The notes below the pieces were generated by a model. It did no database searches. It saw nothing but the letters and a program-made list of their open reading frames with translations, and had not been told where the DNA came from. From Gemmatimonadota bacterium (lineage in GTDB: Bacteria; Gemmatimonadota; Gemmatimonadetes; Gemmatimonadales; GWC2-71-9): a stretch of DNA of 64,000 bases. Shown here piece after piece: positions 1 through 8,780 of the stretch. Every line of letters begins with the position of its first letter. The first letter of the stretch is position 1. The position numbers and the translations under genes are program-made. The stretch is taken from the NCBI GenBank assembly GCA_016713435.1, contig JADJPD010000001.1, positions 744,001-808,000 on the forward strand, given 5' to 3'.

Positions 1-573
1 CTGGCCTACCTCGACTCCGAGGTGGGCCGGCTCCTGGCGGAGCTCGAGCACCGGGGCATCCTCGACCGCACCATCGTGGTCATCGTCTCCGACCACGGCG
101 AGCAGTTCGGCGAGCACGGCATGGTGGATCACGGCAACAGCCTGTACCGGGTGCTGCTGCAGGTGCCGCTCCTGCTCCGCTATCCCGCCCAGGTGCCCGC
201 CGGCCGGGTGGTGACGCAGCCGGTGAGCCTCCGCGACCTTCCCCGCACGCTCCTCGACCTGGCCGGCTTCGGCGACGACACCACCTTCCCCGGCCGCTCG
301 CTGGCCCGCCAGTGGCGGTCCGCGCCGGCGCCTGACACGGTGCTGAGCGAGCTCACCTGGCCCGACGGCCAGGTGGCCTGGTCGCTGGTGGCCGATGGGC
401 GGCACTGGATCGACTGGTTCGGGGAGGCGGTGCACCTCTACGACCTCCGCACCGACTCGCTCGAACTCGTGAACCTGGCGGACTCCCCGGGCGCGTCGGC
501 CGACACGGCGGCGTTCCGGGCGCTCCGCGTGGCGCGCACCGGCCCGGTGCAGCGAGGGCCCGAGCACGACTGA
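1..573 (+). CDS. Sulfatase family protein, C-terminal part (5' truncated by window)
   Basis: The reading frame is open from base 1, so the start lies outside the window; about 190 residues are visible. The stretch SDHGEQFGEHG is the metal-binding Asp-His motif of the alkaline-phosphatase/sulfatase superfamily. It follows an EVGRLLAELEHRG helix that is typical just before it. The catalytic formylglycine cysteine would sit upstream and cannot be seen. Family members hydrolyse sulfate or phosphate esters, often in the periplasm. The C-terminal part (DLRTDSLELVNLAD) matches the usual sulfatase tail in which the product layout is described as Leu-Tyr-Asp-Leu. Substrate unknown. Confidence 0.85.
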   Translation: MAYLDSEVGRLLAELEHRGILDRTIVVIVSDHGEQFGEHGMVDHGNSLYRVLLQVPLLLRYPAQVPAGRVVTQPVSLRDLPRTLLDLAGFGDDTTFPGRSLARQWRSAPAPDTVLSELTWPDGQVAWSLVADGRHWIDWFGEAVHLYDLRTDSLELVNLADSPGASADTAAFRALRVARTGPVQRGPEHD

Positions 574-608
574 CCCCGGCCGGTCCCCCGCGTTACCATT
601 CCCCGGCC

Positions 609-1157
609 ATGGCCCGCCTCTTTGCCTTCCTCCGCGCCATCAACGTGGGTGGCCACACCGTCTCGATGGGGCGGCTGCAGCAGGTGTGCACCCAGCTCGG
701 GTGCGCGGGGGCCGAGACCTTCCTCGCCAGCGGCAACGTGATCTTCACCTCGCGCTCGGCCGGCGGGGCGGCGCTCGAGAAGCGGCTGGCCACGGGGCTC
801 GAGGCGGCGCTGGGGTTCCCGGTGGACGTGTTCCTGCGCACGCCCGCCGAACTCGCCGCGCTGGCGGGGCCACACCCCTTCAGCGCGGCGGACGAGGCCG
901 AGGCGCACGCGCTGTTCGTGGGGCTGCTGCACGCGGCGCCAGCCGCGGCGGCGGTGGACCGGATCATGACCCTCCGGAGCGCCACCGACGACTTCCACCT
1001 GCGCGGCCGCGAGCTCTGGTGGCTGCGCCGGACGCAGGAGAGCGCGGGGAAGCTCGTGAACGGGACCTTCGAGAAGGCGCTCGGCGCCAGCGCCACCTTC
1101 CGCAACGTCACCACCCTCCGCCGCCTCGCCGCCAGGTATGGGGTGGGGGGCGCCTGA
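609..1157 (+). CDS. DUF1697 family protein
   Basis: 182 residues beginning MARLFAFLRAINVGGHTVSM, which is the characteristic N-terminus of DUF1697 proteins, followed by FLASGNVIFTS and a conserved C-terminal NGTFEKALG block. The length equals the family norm, so the gene looks complete. The function of the family is not established; members are soluble cytosolic proteins. The ATG lies 35 bases after the sulfatase stop. It probably forms part of a loosely spaced run of + strand genes. Confidence 0.85.
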   Translation: MARLFAFLRAINVGGHTVSMGRLQQVCTQLGCAGAETFLASGNVIFTSRSAGGAALEKRLATGLEAALGFPVDVFLRTPAELAALAGPHPFSAADEAEAHALFVGLLHAAPAAAAVDRIMTLRSATDDFHLRGRELWWLRRTQESAGKLVNGTFEKALGASATFRNVTTLRRLAARYGVGGA

Positions 1158-1217
1158 ATCCTCCGCGGGATGCCGTCCGTCCGTCGCCTCCGGTTTCTTC
1201 CTGCTCCGAGGTGAGCC

Positions 1218-1727
1218 ATGCTGCTCGTGCTGCGCGTCCTCCACATCGTCCTCGGCACCTTCTGGGCCGGGACCATCATCTTCATGGCGGCCTTCCTGGC
1301 CCCATCGGCGCGCGCAGTGGGCCCCGCGGCTGGGCCGATGATGGGGCAGCTGATGCAGGGGCGGAAGCTGACGCCGTGGCTCATCGCCAGCGGGTGCGTC
1401 ACGGTGCTCGCGGGGGCCATGCTGCTCTGGCACGCGTCGGGCGGGTTCCAGCCGGAGTGGATGGGGAGCCCGATGGGCATCGGCTACAGCACGGGCGGGC
1501 TGCTGGCCATCCTGGGGCTCCTGCTCGGGGTGACGCAGAACGCGCCCACCGCGCAGAAGATCGCGGCGCTCACGGCCCGGCGCACCGCGGCCGCCACCCC
1601 GCCGACGCCGGAGGAAGTGGCGGAGCTGCAGCGGCTCAACGCGAAGATGGGGCTGCTCGGGAAGCTGGGCGCGGGGCTCCTGGCGGGCGCCACGTTCCTC
1701 ATGGCCATCGCGCGGTACCTGGGCTGA
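1218..1727 (+). CDS. Predicted four-helix integral membrane protein
   Basis: 169 residues with hydrophobic segments near residues 1-30, 50-78 and 90-112 and a last one near 150-168, separated by a charged Ala/Thr-rich cytosolic stretch (residues 115-145). RBS-like GAGGTGAGCC precedes the ATG. It resembles the broad CopD/DUF2269-type small membrane protein group, but no diagnostic motif is visible, so no function is assigned. Confidence 0.6.
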   Translation: MLLVLRVLHIVLGTFWAGTIIFMAAFLAPSARAVGPAAGPMMGQLMQGRKLTPWLIASGCVTVLAGAMLLWHASGGFQPEWMGSPMGIGYSTGGLLAILGLLLGVTQNAPTAQKIAALTARRTAAATPPTPEEVAELQRLNAKMGLLGKLGAGLLAGATFLMAIARYLG

Positions 1728-1731
1728 GCGG

Positions 1732-2244
1732 GTGATCACGCTCGCCCTCGTGGCGCCAGGCCACGCGCCGGCGCTGCAGCCGCTGCTCGAGCATCCCGGC
1801 GTGGCCGAGATGACACCGCTGCCGCATCCCTACCCCCCCGACGGCGCGCGCGACTACGTGGCGGGCCTCATCGCCGCGCGCGAGGCCGGCACCCGGCGGG
1901 ACTGGGTGATCCTGGACGGCACCGGCACGCCGATGGGCGTGGTGCTCATCAAGGACATCGACCGCACTCGCCAGGAAGGGGAGCTCGGGTACTGGCTCGG
2001 CGTGCCCTACTGGGGGCGGGGCCACGCCACGGCAGCGGCACGGGCGGCGATTGCCCTTGGCTTCGGGGAACTGGGGCTCACCTCGCTCGTGGCCAACACG
2101 CTGCCGGAGAACGGCGCGTCGGTGCGGGTGCTCACCAAGCTGGGATTCACGCCGCTCCGCGAGGAGCCGTGGGTCCTGCCCAAGTGGGACGCGCCGCGGA
2201 TGGGCGTGGTGCTCCGCCTCATGCGGGAGCAGTGGGCCGGGTAG
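1732..2244 (+). CDS. GNAT family N-acetyltransferase (RimJ/RimL type)
   Basis: GTG start five bases after the preceding stop. The 170-residue product shows the GNAT fold signatures: beta-strand ELGYWLGVPYWGRGHATAAA containing the acetyl-CoA pyrophosphate-binding loop, then LGLTSLVANTLPENGASVRVLTKLGF, the usual RimJ/RimL ending. Members move an acetyl group from acetyl-CoA to protein N-termini, amino acids or antibiotics; the substrate here is unknown. Translational coupling to the upstream membrane protein is likely from the spacing. Confidence 0.85.
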   Translation: MITLALVAPGHAPALQPLLEHPGVAEMTPLPHPYPPDGARDYVAGLIAAREAGTRRDWVILDGTGTPMGVVLIKDIDRTRQEGELGYWLGVPYWGRGHATAAARAAIALGFGELGLTSLVANTLPENGASVRVLTKLGFTPLREEPWVLPKWDAPRMGVVLRLMREQWAG

Positions 2245-2276
2245 CCGGGCGGGGCGGCGCGCGGTATGGTATTCCC

Positions 2277-2948
2277 ATGCAGACGCTGCGGTGGATCCTC
2301 GGTGGTGGGGCGGCACTCGTAGGGGTGGGATTCGCGGTGCTCTTCGTGCTCGCGGAGCGATTCCGGGAGTCCTTCGGCGCCTCCGGCAACGGGCCGCTCA
2401 AGCTGGTGGCCCCGTTGCTGGTGCTCGGGCTGGTGCTGGCGTCGGTGCTCCGGCCGGAGAGCCGCGCGCTCCTCCATGTGACGGCGATGGCGGCGGTCCT
2501 CACCCTGGCAGGCGCACTCTGGGTCTTCCGTGAGGCACCGTTCCTCGGCACCCTGGGCACGCTCTACTTCGGGGCATGGCTCCTCTTCTATTACCCTGAG
2601 GCCGGCGGCCTGCAGGCTGCGCGGCCCTCACCGCGCATGAACTGCCCGTTCGTCACGGGGCCGCCCGGGCTCTGCGCACCACCAACGCCCTTCGGCAGTC
2701 GATTGCCGGGCCGCGGGCGCAGCACGGCGGCTGGGAGGGGTCGCCAACGCGCGGGCGCACATCCTCTGGCGCGCGAGGTGCTCGGCGACCGATGCCGGTG
2801 CTGTCCTGCTTGGGGGCCCGGCCGCCACGTGGCGCTGGCGGTGCGCGCGGTCATCCCCGAGGCGGGGCGGGGGCGGCGCCGAGCCCTCGAGGCGCGGCGG
2901 TGGGGGGCCGCCCGAGCCTGGGCGGGTGCGGGCGCTCGGCTATCGTGA
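2277..2948 (+). CDS. Small membrane protein with an abnormal C-terminal extension
   Basis: From the ATG at 2277 the first ~106 residues form a plausible four-helix membrane protein (segments near 5-27, 38-58, 66-86 and 88-106, ending FGAWLLFYYPE). Beyond about position 2600 the frame stays open only by chance. The sequence becomes Gly/Arg/Ala/Cys-rich and lacks protein-like periodicity for another ~115 residues. The natural stop was probably lost by mutation, or the frame is broken near 2595. I see no family match. The stretch 2600-2925 otherwise holds nothing I can recognise. Confidence 0.45.
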   Translation: MQTLRWILGGGAALVGVGFAVLFVLAERFRESFGASGNGPLKLVAPLLVLGLVLASVLRPESRALLHVTAMAAVLTLAGALWVFREAPFLGTLGTLYFGAWLLFYYPEAGGLQAARPSPRMNCPFVTGPPGLCAPPTPFGSRLPGRGRSTAAGRGRQRAGAHPLAREVLGDRCRCCPAWGPGRHVALAVRAVIPEAGRGRRRALEARRWGAARAWAGAGARLS

Positions 2949-3159
2949 CGCGCGGGCGGGCCACCTCTGCGCCCTCTTCCCGCTCGCCGCTGAACTCAAG
3001 CTCTACTTCGAGCACGGCGCCTCCCTCCCCGACCCCGACGGCCTTCTCGAGGGCACCACGAAGCAGACGCGCTTCGTGCGGTTCCGCACGGCGCGAGACC
3101 TCAGGAAGCCCGCCCTTCGCCGCCTGGTGCAGCGCGCCCTGCTGGCCCGGTCGCTGTAA
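2926..3159 (+). pseudogene. C-terminal fragment of a DUF1801 (YdhG-like) protein
   Basis: The 77-residue frame from GTG 2926 contains LKLYFEHGASLPDPDGLLEGTTKQ followed by a TRFVRFRTARDL block. This is the C-terminal half of DUF1801 proteins (pattern hG.xLxDPxGLLEGtGKxxRhVrv). The N-terminal half, which normally starts with a helix ending in a Val-Lys-Trp motif, is not found upstream in any frame. I read this as a decayed remnant rather than a working gene. An intact DUF1801 domain occurs at 11811-12440. Confidence 0.6.
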
Positions 3160-3161
3160 CG

Positions 3162-3950
3162 ATGAAGCGCCGCACCTCTCCCAACCGCCGCCCGTGGCAC
3201 CCGCCCCCGAAGGAGGCCCCGCGCGAGGACGGGCTCCCGGCGGGAACGCCGCGCTGGGCGGCGCAGATGCGGCGCCTGACGGACCGGATGTCCCGCGACT
3301 TCCTGGGCGGGCCGCGGGTGGTGCGGCTCGCGTGGGTGATCAACGCGCAGAAGGGCGGCACCTTCCCCTTCCTGCTGCTCCTCCTCTGGGTCTACGGCCG
3401 GCACGATGTGGCCGCGTGGACCTACGTGGCGCTGCACGGAAGCTACGGACTGGTGTGGCTGCTCAAGGACTTCGCGTTCCCGGACCGGAGCTGGCAGCAG
3501 AAGGTGACGATCGGCGGGGCGATCAACGCCTTCCTCTTCGTGCTCGGGCTCTACTGGGTGATGGGGTGGCTCATGCTGTCGCGGCCGGTGCCGGCGTATC
3601 CGCTGGCAGAACCGGCCTGGCTGGCGCTCTGCACCAGCCTCTGCCTGGTGGGCTGCACCCTGATGATTGCGGCCGACGCGCAGAAGTACTTCACCCTCCG
3701 GCTGCGGCCCGGGCTCGTCACCGACGGGGTCCACCGCTACATCCGCCATCCCAACTACCTGGGCGAGATGCTGGTGTACGGCAGCCTGGGCCTGCTGGTG
3801 TGGCACTGGGCGGCGGCGCTGATCCTGGCGTGGGTGTGGCTCGGGCTGTTCGCGGTGAACATGCGGATCAAGGAGGCGAGCATGGCGCGACACCCGGAGT
3901 GGGAGCTGTACCGGAAGCGGAGCTGGTGGCTCCTCCCCTTCATCTTCTGA
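3162..3950 (+). CDS. Isoprenylcysteine methyltransferase / DUF1295-like membrane protein
   Basis: 262 residues: a charged N-terminus (1-55), then five or six hydrophobic segments. The C-terminal signature HRYIRHPNYLGEMLVYGSLG plus ARHPEWELYRKRSWWLLPFI is shared by the ICMT/PEMT/steroid-reductase-like families. In these families the His-Pro-Asn-Tyr motif contributes to cofactor (S-adenosylmethionine or NADPH) binding. The substrate cannot be told; a lipid or prenyl compound is likely from the membrane location. It starts two bases after the DUF1801 remnant stop. Confidence 0.7.
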   Translation: MKRRTSPNRRPWHPPPKEAPREDGLPAGTPRWAAQMRRLTDRMSRDFLGGPRVVRLAWVINAQKGGTFPFLLLLLWVYGRHDVAAWTYVALHGSYGLVWLLKDFAFPDRSWQQKVTIGGAINAFLFVLGLYWVMGWLMLSRPVPAYPLAEPAWLALCTSLCLVGCTLMIAADAQKYFTLRLRPGLVTDGVHRYIRHPNYLGEMLVYGSLGLLVWHWAAALILAWVWLGLFAVNMRIKEASMARHPEWELYRKRSWWLLPFIF

Positions 3951-3954
3951 CGGC

Positions 3955-4536
3955 ATGACCGCGACTTCCTCGCCCCGGGCGTTCAAGACGCCCGAGGCCC
4001 TCGGGACCTGGTTCCGGCAGCACCACGCCAGGGAGAAGGAGCTTTTCATCCGCCTCTACAAGGTGCACGCCCGGCACCTGGGCATCGGCTACAAGGAGGC
4101 GCTGGACGAGGCGCTGTGCTGGGGCTGGATCGACGGCGTGGTGCGCCGGCTCGATGCCGACAGCTACCAGCAGCGCTTCACGCCGCGGAAGCCGAGGAGC
4201 ATCTGGAGCAACGTGAACGTGGGGCACGTGGAGCGGCTGACCCGCGAGGGGCGGATGGAGGCGCCGGGACTGGCGGCGTTCGGCGCGCGGACGGCGGAGC
4301 GCACCGGCGTCTATGCGTTCGAGAAGAAGGACGTGACGCTGGCCCCCGCCTTCCTCAAGCGCCTCAAGGCCGACAAGGCCGCGTGGGCCTGGTACAGCGC
4401 GCAGGGCGGCTACTACCGCCGCACCGCGGCGCACTGGGTGATGAGCGCCAAGCGGGCGGAGACCCGGGAGCGGCGCTTTGCCCAGCTGCTCAGCTGCTCG
4501 CACGACGGGCTGCGGGTGCCGCCACTGCGGCCCTAG
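3955..4536 (+). CDS. YdeI/OmpD-associated family protein
   Basis: 193 residues. The opening FKTPEALGTWFRQHHA, the LCWGWIDGV block, TPRKPRSIWSNVN and the C-terminal AHWVMSAKRAETRERR are all hallmarks of the YdeI (bacteriocin-protection-like) family. The same C-terminal motif recurs in the DUF1801-YdeI fusion at 11811-12440 (EYIEWITSAKQAETRARR). Members are cytosolic and have been linked to resistance to cationic peptides, but the mechanism is unknown. Starts five bases after the preceding stop. Confidence 0.8.
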   Translation: MTATSSPRAFKTPEALGTWFRQHHAREKELFIRLYKVHARHLGIGYKEALDEALCWGWIDGVVRRLDADSYQQRFTPRKPRSIWSNVNVGHVERLTREGRMEAPGLAAFGARTAERTGVYAFEKKDVTLAPAFLKRLKADKAAWAWYSAQGGYYRRTAAHWVMSAKRAETRERRFAQLLSCSHDGLRVPPLRP

Positions 4537-4709
4537 CCTCCCGCGGCATCTTCCGGCGCCCCGCGCCGGCGCGTAGGTTGGACCCTGGGCGGCCGGCCGG
4601 CCGCCCCCTCGCCGGGACACCACGCGGAGCGCACCACCGTGCTGCCTTGCCAAGCCTGCCGCCCCACCGGGGCGGGACGCTTTCCCGTCAGCTTCACTGC
4701 AGGGTGCCC

Positions 4710-6128
4710 GTGACGGCGCCCCTGCCCTACCTGCTCGATGGCGCGCTCGTGGCCTCCGCGGAGGCGGCGGTGGTGCGGAGCCCGTGGAGCGGCTCGGTGG
4801 TCGGCTCCGCCTCGGTGGCGGGGCGGCGGGAGGTGGAGCACGCGGTGGACCGCGCGGTGGCAGCCGCACCGGCGGCCGCGGCGCTCCCCTCGCACGAGCG
4901 GGCGGCGGTGCTGGAGCGGATCAAGGCGGGCGTGGCGGCCCGGCGGGAGGAACTGGCGCACTGCCTGGCCAGCGAGGCGGGGAAGCCGCTCGCCATGGCG
5001 CGGACCGAGGTGGACCGCGCGATCTTCGTCTTCGGCCAGGGCGCGGAGGAGGCGCGGCGGATCGGCGGGGAGGTGATCCCGCTGGACCTCATGCCGCACG
5101 GGAACGGCCGCTGGGGGATCACGCGGCGCTTCCCGCTGGCGCCGATCGCCGGGATCACGCCGTTCAACTTCCCGGTGCTGCTGGCCGCCCACAAGCTGGC
5201 GCCGGCCATCGCCTGCGGCGCCACCCTGGTGCTCAAGCCGCCGCCGCAGGACCCGCTCTCCACGCTGCTGCTGGCGCAGGTGCTGGCGGAGTCCGGCTAC
5301 CCGGCGGGGGCCCTGGCCGTGGTGCCCTGCAGCAACGACGACGCGGCGCCCCTTCTCGACGACCCGCGGGTGCGGATGGTGAGCTTCACCGGCTCGGCGC
5401 GCGTGGGCTGGATGATCCGGCAACGCTGTCCCATGAAGAAGGTGGCGCTCGAGCTGGGCGGCAACGCCGCCGTGCTCATCGAGCCCGACGCCGACCTGGA
5501 CCACGCGGCGCGCCGCTGCGTGGCCGGCGGCTACCTCTACGCCGGGCAGTCCTGCATCTCCACCCAGCGCATCCTGGTGCACGCGTCGGTCTACGACGCG
5601 TTCGTGGAGCGCTTCGTCCCGCTGGTGGCCGCGCTCCGGACCGGCGACCCGCTGGCCGAGGGCACCGACGTGGGCCCGATGATCGACGAGGCGAACGCGC
5701 GGCGGGCGGAGGCGTGGATCCAGGAGGCAGCCGGCGCGGGTGCCACGCTGGCCTGCGGCGGCGCCCGCCACGGGACCCTCCTCACCCCCGCGGTGCTCCT
5801 CCACACCACCGGCGCGATGCGGGTGAACTGCGAGGAGATCTTTGCGCCGGTCACCACGGTGCGGCCCTACCAGGACTTCGAGGAGGCGCTGGCCGCGGTC
5901 AACGACTCGCCCTACGGGCTGCAGGCGGGCCTCTTCAGCCACGACATCCGCCGGATCCTCCGCGCCTTCGAGGCGCTGGAGGTGGGCGGCGTGGTGAGCA
6001 ACGAGGTCCCGGGGTGGCGGGTGGACCACGCGCCCTACGGCGGCGTGAAGCAGTCGGGGGCCGGGCGCGAGGGCGTGCGCTGGGCCATCGAGGAGATGAC
6101 GGAGCTCCGGCTCCTGATGATCGGATGA
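4710..6128 (+). CDS. NAD(P)-dependent aldehyde dehydrogenase
   Basis: A GTG start at 4710 gives 472 residues, the normal ALDH length; longer in-frame extensions upstream are non-protein-like. Conserved features: GITPFNFPV (cofactor cleft), FTGSARVGW, the general base Glu248 in LELGGN, and catalytic Cys282 in AGQSCISTQR. EEIFAPVTTV and PYGGVKQSGAGREG close the fold. It oxidises an aldehyde to an acid with NAD(P); the close glyceraldehyde/succinate-semialdehyde-like subgroups cannot be separated by eye. It precedes the M55 peptidase pair by 20 bases. Confidence 0.9.
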   Translation: MTAPLPYLLDGALVASAEAAVVRSPWSGSVVGSASVAGRREVEHAVDRAVAAAPAAAALPSHERAAVLERIKAGVAARREELAHCLASEAGKPLAMARTEVDRAIFVFGQGAEEARRIGGEVIPLDLMPHGNGRWGITRRFPLAPIAGITPFNFPVLLAAHKLAPAIACGATLVLKPPPQDPLSTLLLAQVLAESGYPAGALAVVPCSNDDAAPLLDDPRVRMVSFTGSARVGWMIRQRCPMKKVALELGGNAAVLIEPDADLDHAARRCVAGGYLYAGQSCISTQRILVHASVYDAFVERFVPLVAALRTGDPLAEGTDVGPMIDEANARRAEAWIQEAAGAGATLACGGARHGTLLTPAVLLHTTGAMRVNCEEIFAPVTTVRPYQDFEEALAAVNDSPYGLQAGLFSHDIRRILRAFEALEVGGVVSNEVPGWRVDHAPYGGVKQSGAGREGVRWAIEEMTELRLLMIG

Positions 6129-6148
6129 ACCTCTTGCCAGGGACTCTC

Positions 6149-7139
6149 ATGCTTCGACGGGTGCTCTTCCTTTCCTGCCTGGTGCTGGCCGCCGCGCCGG
6201 CCGGGGCGCAGACGCCGGCCCAGCGCCGGGCCGAGTTCTACCGCGCGCAGCGGGTGCCGTTCGAGCCCGGCTTCCGGGTGTTCATCGTGCCCGACATGGA
6301 GGGCATGGGGAGCGTGGTGGACATCCACGAGATCATCGCGGGCAACGAGGGGGAGCGGTACAAGACCCTGACCGGCCCCGACTACTGGGGCCGCTTCCGG
6401 AGCCTGCTCACGCAGGAGGTGAACGCCACCATCCGCGGTGCCCGCTCGGCCGGGGCGCGGAGCTTCACGGTGAACGAGGGCCATGGCGGCAACCTGTTTG
6501 CCAACATCCTGCCGTGGGAACTGGACAGCTCGGCCACGCTGGTGCGCGGCTTCCCCAAGCCGCTGGTGATGATCACCGGCCTCGACAGCACCTTCGGCAC
6601 GCTGATGTTCACCGGGGCCCACGCCAACGCCGGCTCGCCCGGGGTGATGCCGCACAACTTCGCGTTCGACTCCTTCACGGTGAACGGCAAGCGGCTCAAC
6701 GAGGTGGGCATCAACGCCCTCATGGCCGGCGAGATGGGCGTCTCGGTCTCGCTCGTGGCCGGGGACGACGTGCTGCTGGCGGAAACCCGGGAGATCCTGG
6801 GCTACGACTTCGTCCAGGTGCTCACCAAGCGCGCGGTGGGGCGGAGCGCGGCCATCACCTACAGCCCGGCGAAGGTGCGGCAGATGCTGGCGGCGGGCGC
6901 GGCGGAGGCCGTGCGGCGGGAGCAGCGCGGGGAGTTTCCCGCCGTTCACGCTGGCCAAGCCGTACACGGTGGAATTCAAGCTACGGCAGAGCTTCCCCGA
7001 CACGGTGGTGACGCAGGTGGCGGCGTTCACCGACTGGAAGCTCGAGAAGATCGGGGAGCGCACCTTCCGGCTGGTCACCAGCGATGCGAGGCAGGTCGGC
7101 TACCTGCTGGATGCCATCGAAGAGGTGGTGCTGCGATGA
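6149..7139 (+). pseudogene. Secreted M55 D-aminopeptidase-like protein, frameshifted near 6940
   Basis: Signal peptide at residues 1-20 (LVLAAAPAGAQ), then the M55/DppA core: VPDMEGMG (metal Asp and Glu), NEGHGGN and GAHANAG (metal His), NEVGINALMAGEMG. The family binds two zinc ions and cleaves N-terminal D-amino acids from peptides. The frame breaks at the CCC run 6938-6940. Removing one C restores ...GEFPPFTLAKPYTVEFKLRQ and the reading continues to TGA 7137-7139, overlapping the next ATG. Either a sequencing homopolymer error or a real null mutation. Confidence 0.75.
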
Positions 7140-8165
7140 GCCGCCGCCTCTTCTGCCTCCTGGCCGCGCTGCCCGCGGCCCTCGCGGCGCAGGGCCAGCC
7201 GCCGGGCGGCGGCGCCCGCCCCCCGCGACACCACCCCGCCGGCCGCCGCCTTCGGCGTCACCGAGTGGCAGCAGGCGCGCCGGAAGCTCGAGCTCGACAT
7301 GCAGCGGACGGGCTTCAGCGTCTACATCATCGCCGACATGGAGGGGCTCTCGGGCGTGGTGCGGAACCAGACCGAGATGCGCCCCGTGGCCCGCGGCGGC
7401 AGCGAGGAGCACGAGCGCTTCCGCGAGATCCTCACCCGCGAGGTGAACGCCGTGATCGCCGGCGCCCGCGCGGCGGGGGCCACGCAGTTCATCGTCAATG
7501 ACGGGCACGGCGGCACCCTGTTCCGGAACATCCTGCCCGAGCAGCTGGATCCCGACGCCATCCTGATCCGGGGCTACCCCAAGCCCATCGTCATGTCCAC
7601 CGGCATGAACCCGATGGTGGACGCCCTGATGATCGTGGGCGCCCACGCCAACGCGGGGACCGCGGGCGTCATCGCGCACAGCTTTGCGTTCGACTCGTTC
7701 ACGGTGAACGGCACGGTCCTCAACGAGACCGGCATCGCCGCCTTCATCGGCGGGGAGATGGGCGTCCCGATGGTCCTGGCCTCGGGGGACGACGTCCTGA
7801 CCGCCGAGACGCAGGCCATGCTCGGCCCCCTCGAGGTGGTGACGGTGAAGCGCGTGGTGTCGCGCGCGGCGGCCATCACCATCCCGCCGGCCCGGGTGTA
7901 TCCCATGCTCCGGGACGCCGCCGCCCGCGCGGTGCGCCGCACCCGCGCCGGGGAGTTCAAGCCGCTCACCTTCCAGAAGCCCTACCGCGTGCGCTTCTGC
8001 CTCCGGGCCTCCTTCACCCGGGACGACTGGGTGCGCACCACCGTGAGCCGCCTGTCGGGCGTGCAGGACGGGGGTGCGCCGGGCTGCTTCCTGTACGTCA
8101 CGGACTCCGCCGAGGCCGTGGGCAACCTGCTGAACGAGGTGGAGTGGACGGTCCTCAAGCCCTAG
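7136..8165 (+). pseudogene. Second M55 D-aminopeptidase-like protein, frameshifted near 7219-7224
   Basis: ATG 7136 overlaps the previous stop (ATGA) and opens a signal peptide (LFCLLAALPAALAAQGQ). The catalytic part is in another frame from about 7224: TEWQQARRKLELDMQRTGF, then IIADMEGLSG, NDGHGGTL, GAHANAG, NETGIAAFIGGEMG. Deleting one base from the six-C run 7219-7224 joins the two into one secreted protein. It is clearly a paralogue of the upstream gene, with all metal-binding residues present. Downstream translation could alternatively start at the ATG 7299 as a cytosolic form. Confidence 0.75.
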
Positions 8166-8174
8166 GAGGCCGGA

Positions 8175-8696
8175 ATGCGCCGTGCCGTGATGGCGGGAGG
8201 CGTCGCACTGCTCGCCGGGTGCGCGGGCGGGACGCAGCTCACCACCTACATCCTGCCGCCACACCGGCTCGAGGCGCCGGTCTGCCCGGCCATGGTGCTG
8301 GTGCACGACACGCCGGACGAGATGCCGGCGGGCGGCCGGCTGATCGCCCGCATCCGGATCGCGGGATCGGGCGCCCGCCGCACCAGCACCAAGCTCCGCA
8401 AGCGGCTGCAACTGGAGGCCGCCAAGCTCGGCGCCACCCGCGTCCTCGCCGCCGAGATGGTGACGCCGAGCATGCTGGAACAGATCGCCTACAGGGTGGC
8501 GGAGGGGGCGCCGATGGATGAGCGGCTCCGCCTCCGGCAGGAGGCGCTCGCCAAGCCGGCCCAGACCGAGACGCGCCTGCCCACGGTGGTGCCCACCGAT
8601 CCGAGCTTCTACGGCCGCGGCCTGGCCTACGCCATCTACCTCCCCGACGACAGCCTGCGCATCCCGCTCGAGTGCCCCGACCCCCGCAGCCGCTGA
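8175..8696 (+). CDS. Putative lipoprotein of unknown function
   Basis: 173 residues with a short hydrophobic N-terminus ending in lipobox LLAGC (Cys at residue 16), so probably lipid-anchored. The middle (LIARIRIAGSGARRTSTKLRKRLQ, then EAAKLGATRVLAAE) looks like the small alpha/beta domain seen in YbjQ- or DUF4156-like lipoproteins, but I cannot confirm the family. The C-terminus ends in a Pro-rich tail. RBS AGGAGG lies eight bases before the ATG. It follows the M55 pair by nine bases. Confidence 0.6.
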   Translation: MRRAVMAGGVALLAGCAGGTQLTTYILPPHRLEAPVCPAMVLVHDTPDEMPAGGRLIARIRIAGSGARRTSTKLRKRLQLEAAKLGATRVLAAEMVTPSMLEQIAYRVAEGAPMDERLRLRQEALAKPAQTETRLPTVVPTDPSFYGRGLAYAIYLPDDSLRIPLECPDPRSR

Positions 8697-8780
8697 CCGG
8701 ACGGTCCTCTCCCTAGCGGTCATGGCGCGGGGACCCGGGCCCCGCCATGCTTCATCCTGTCCACCCGACAGGAGTCGCGT

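Noticed and set aside
4784..7501. 905-codon + strand frame spanning the ALDH and both M55 genes
   Set aside because: The part over the ALDH is an off-frame shadow, the middle is the real first M55 frame, and the end runs into the second M55 gene through the frameshift. Not one protein.
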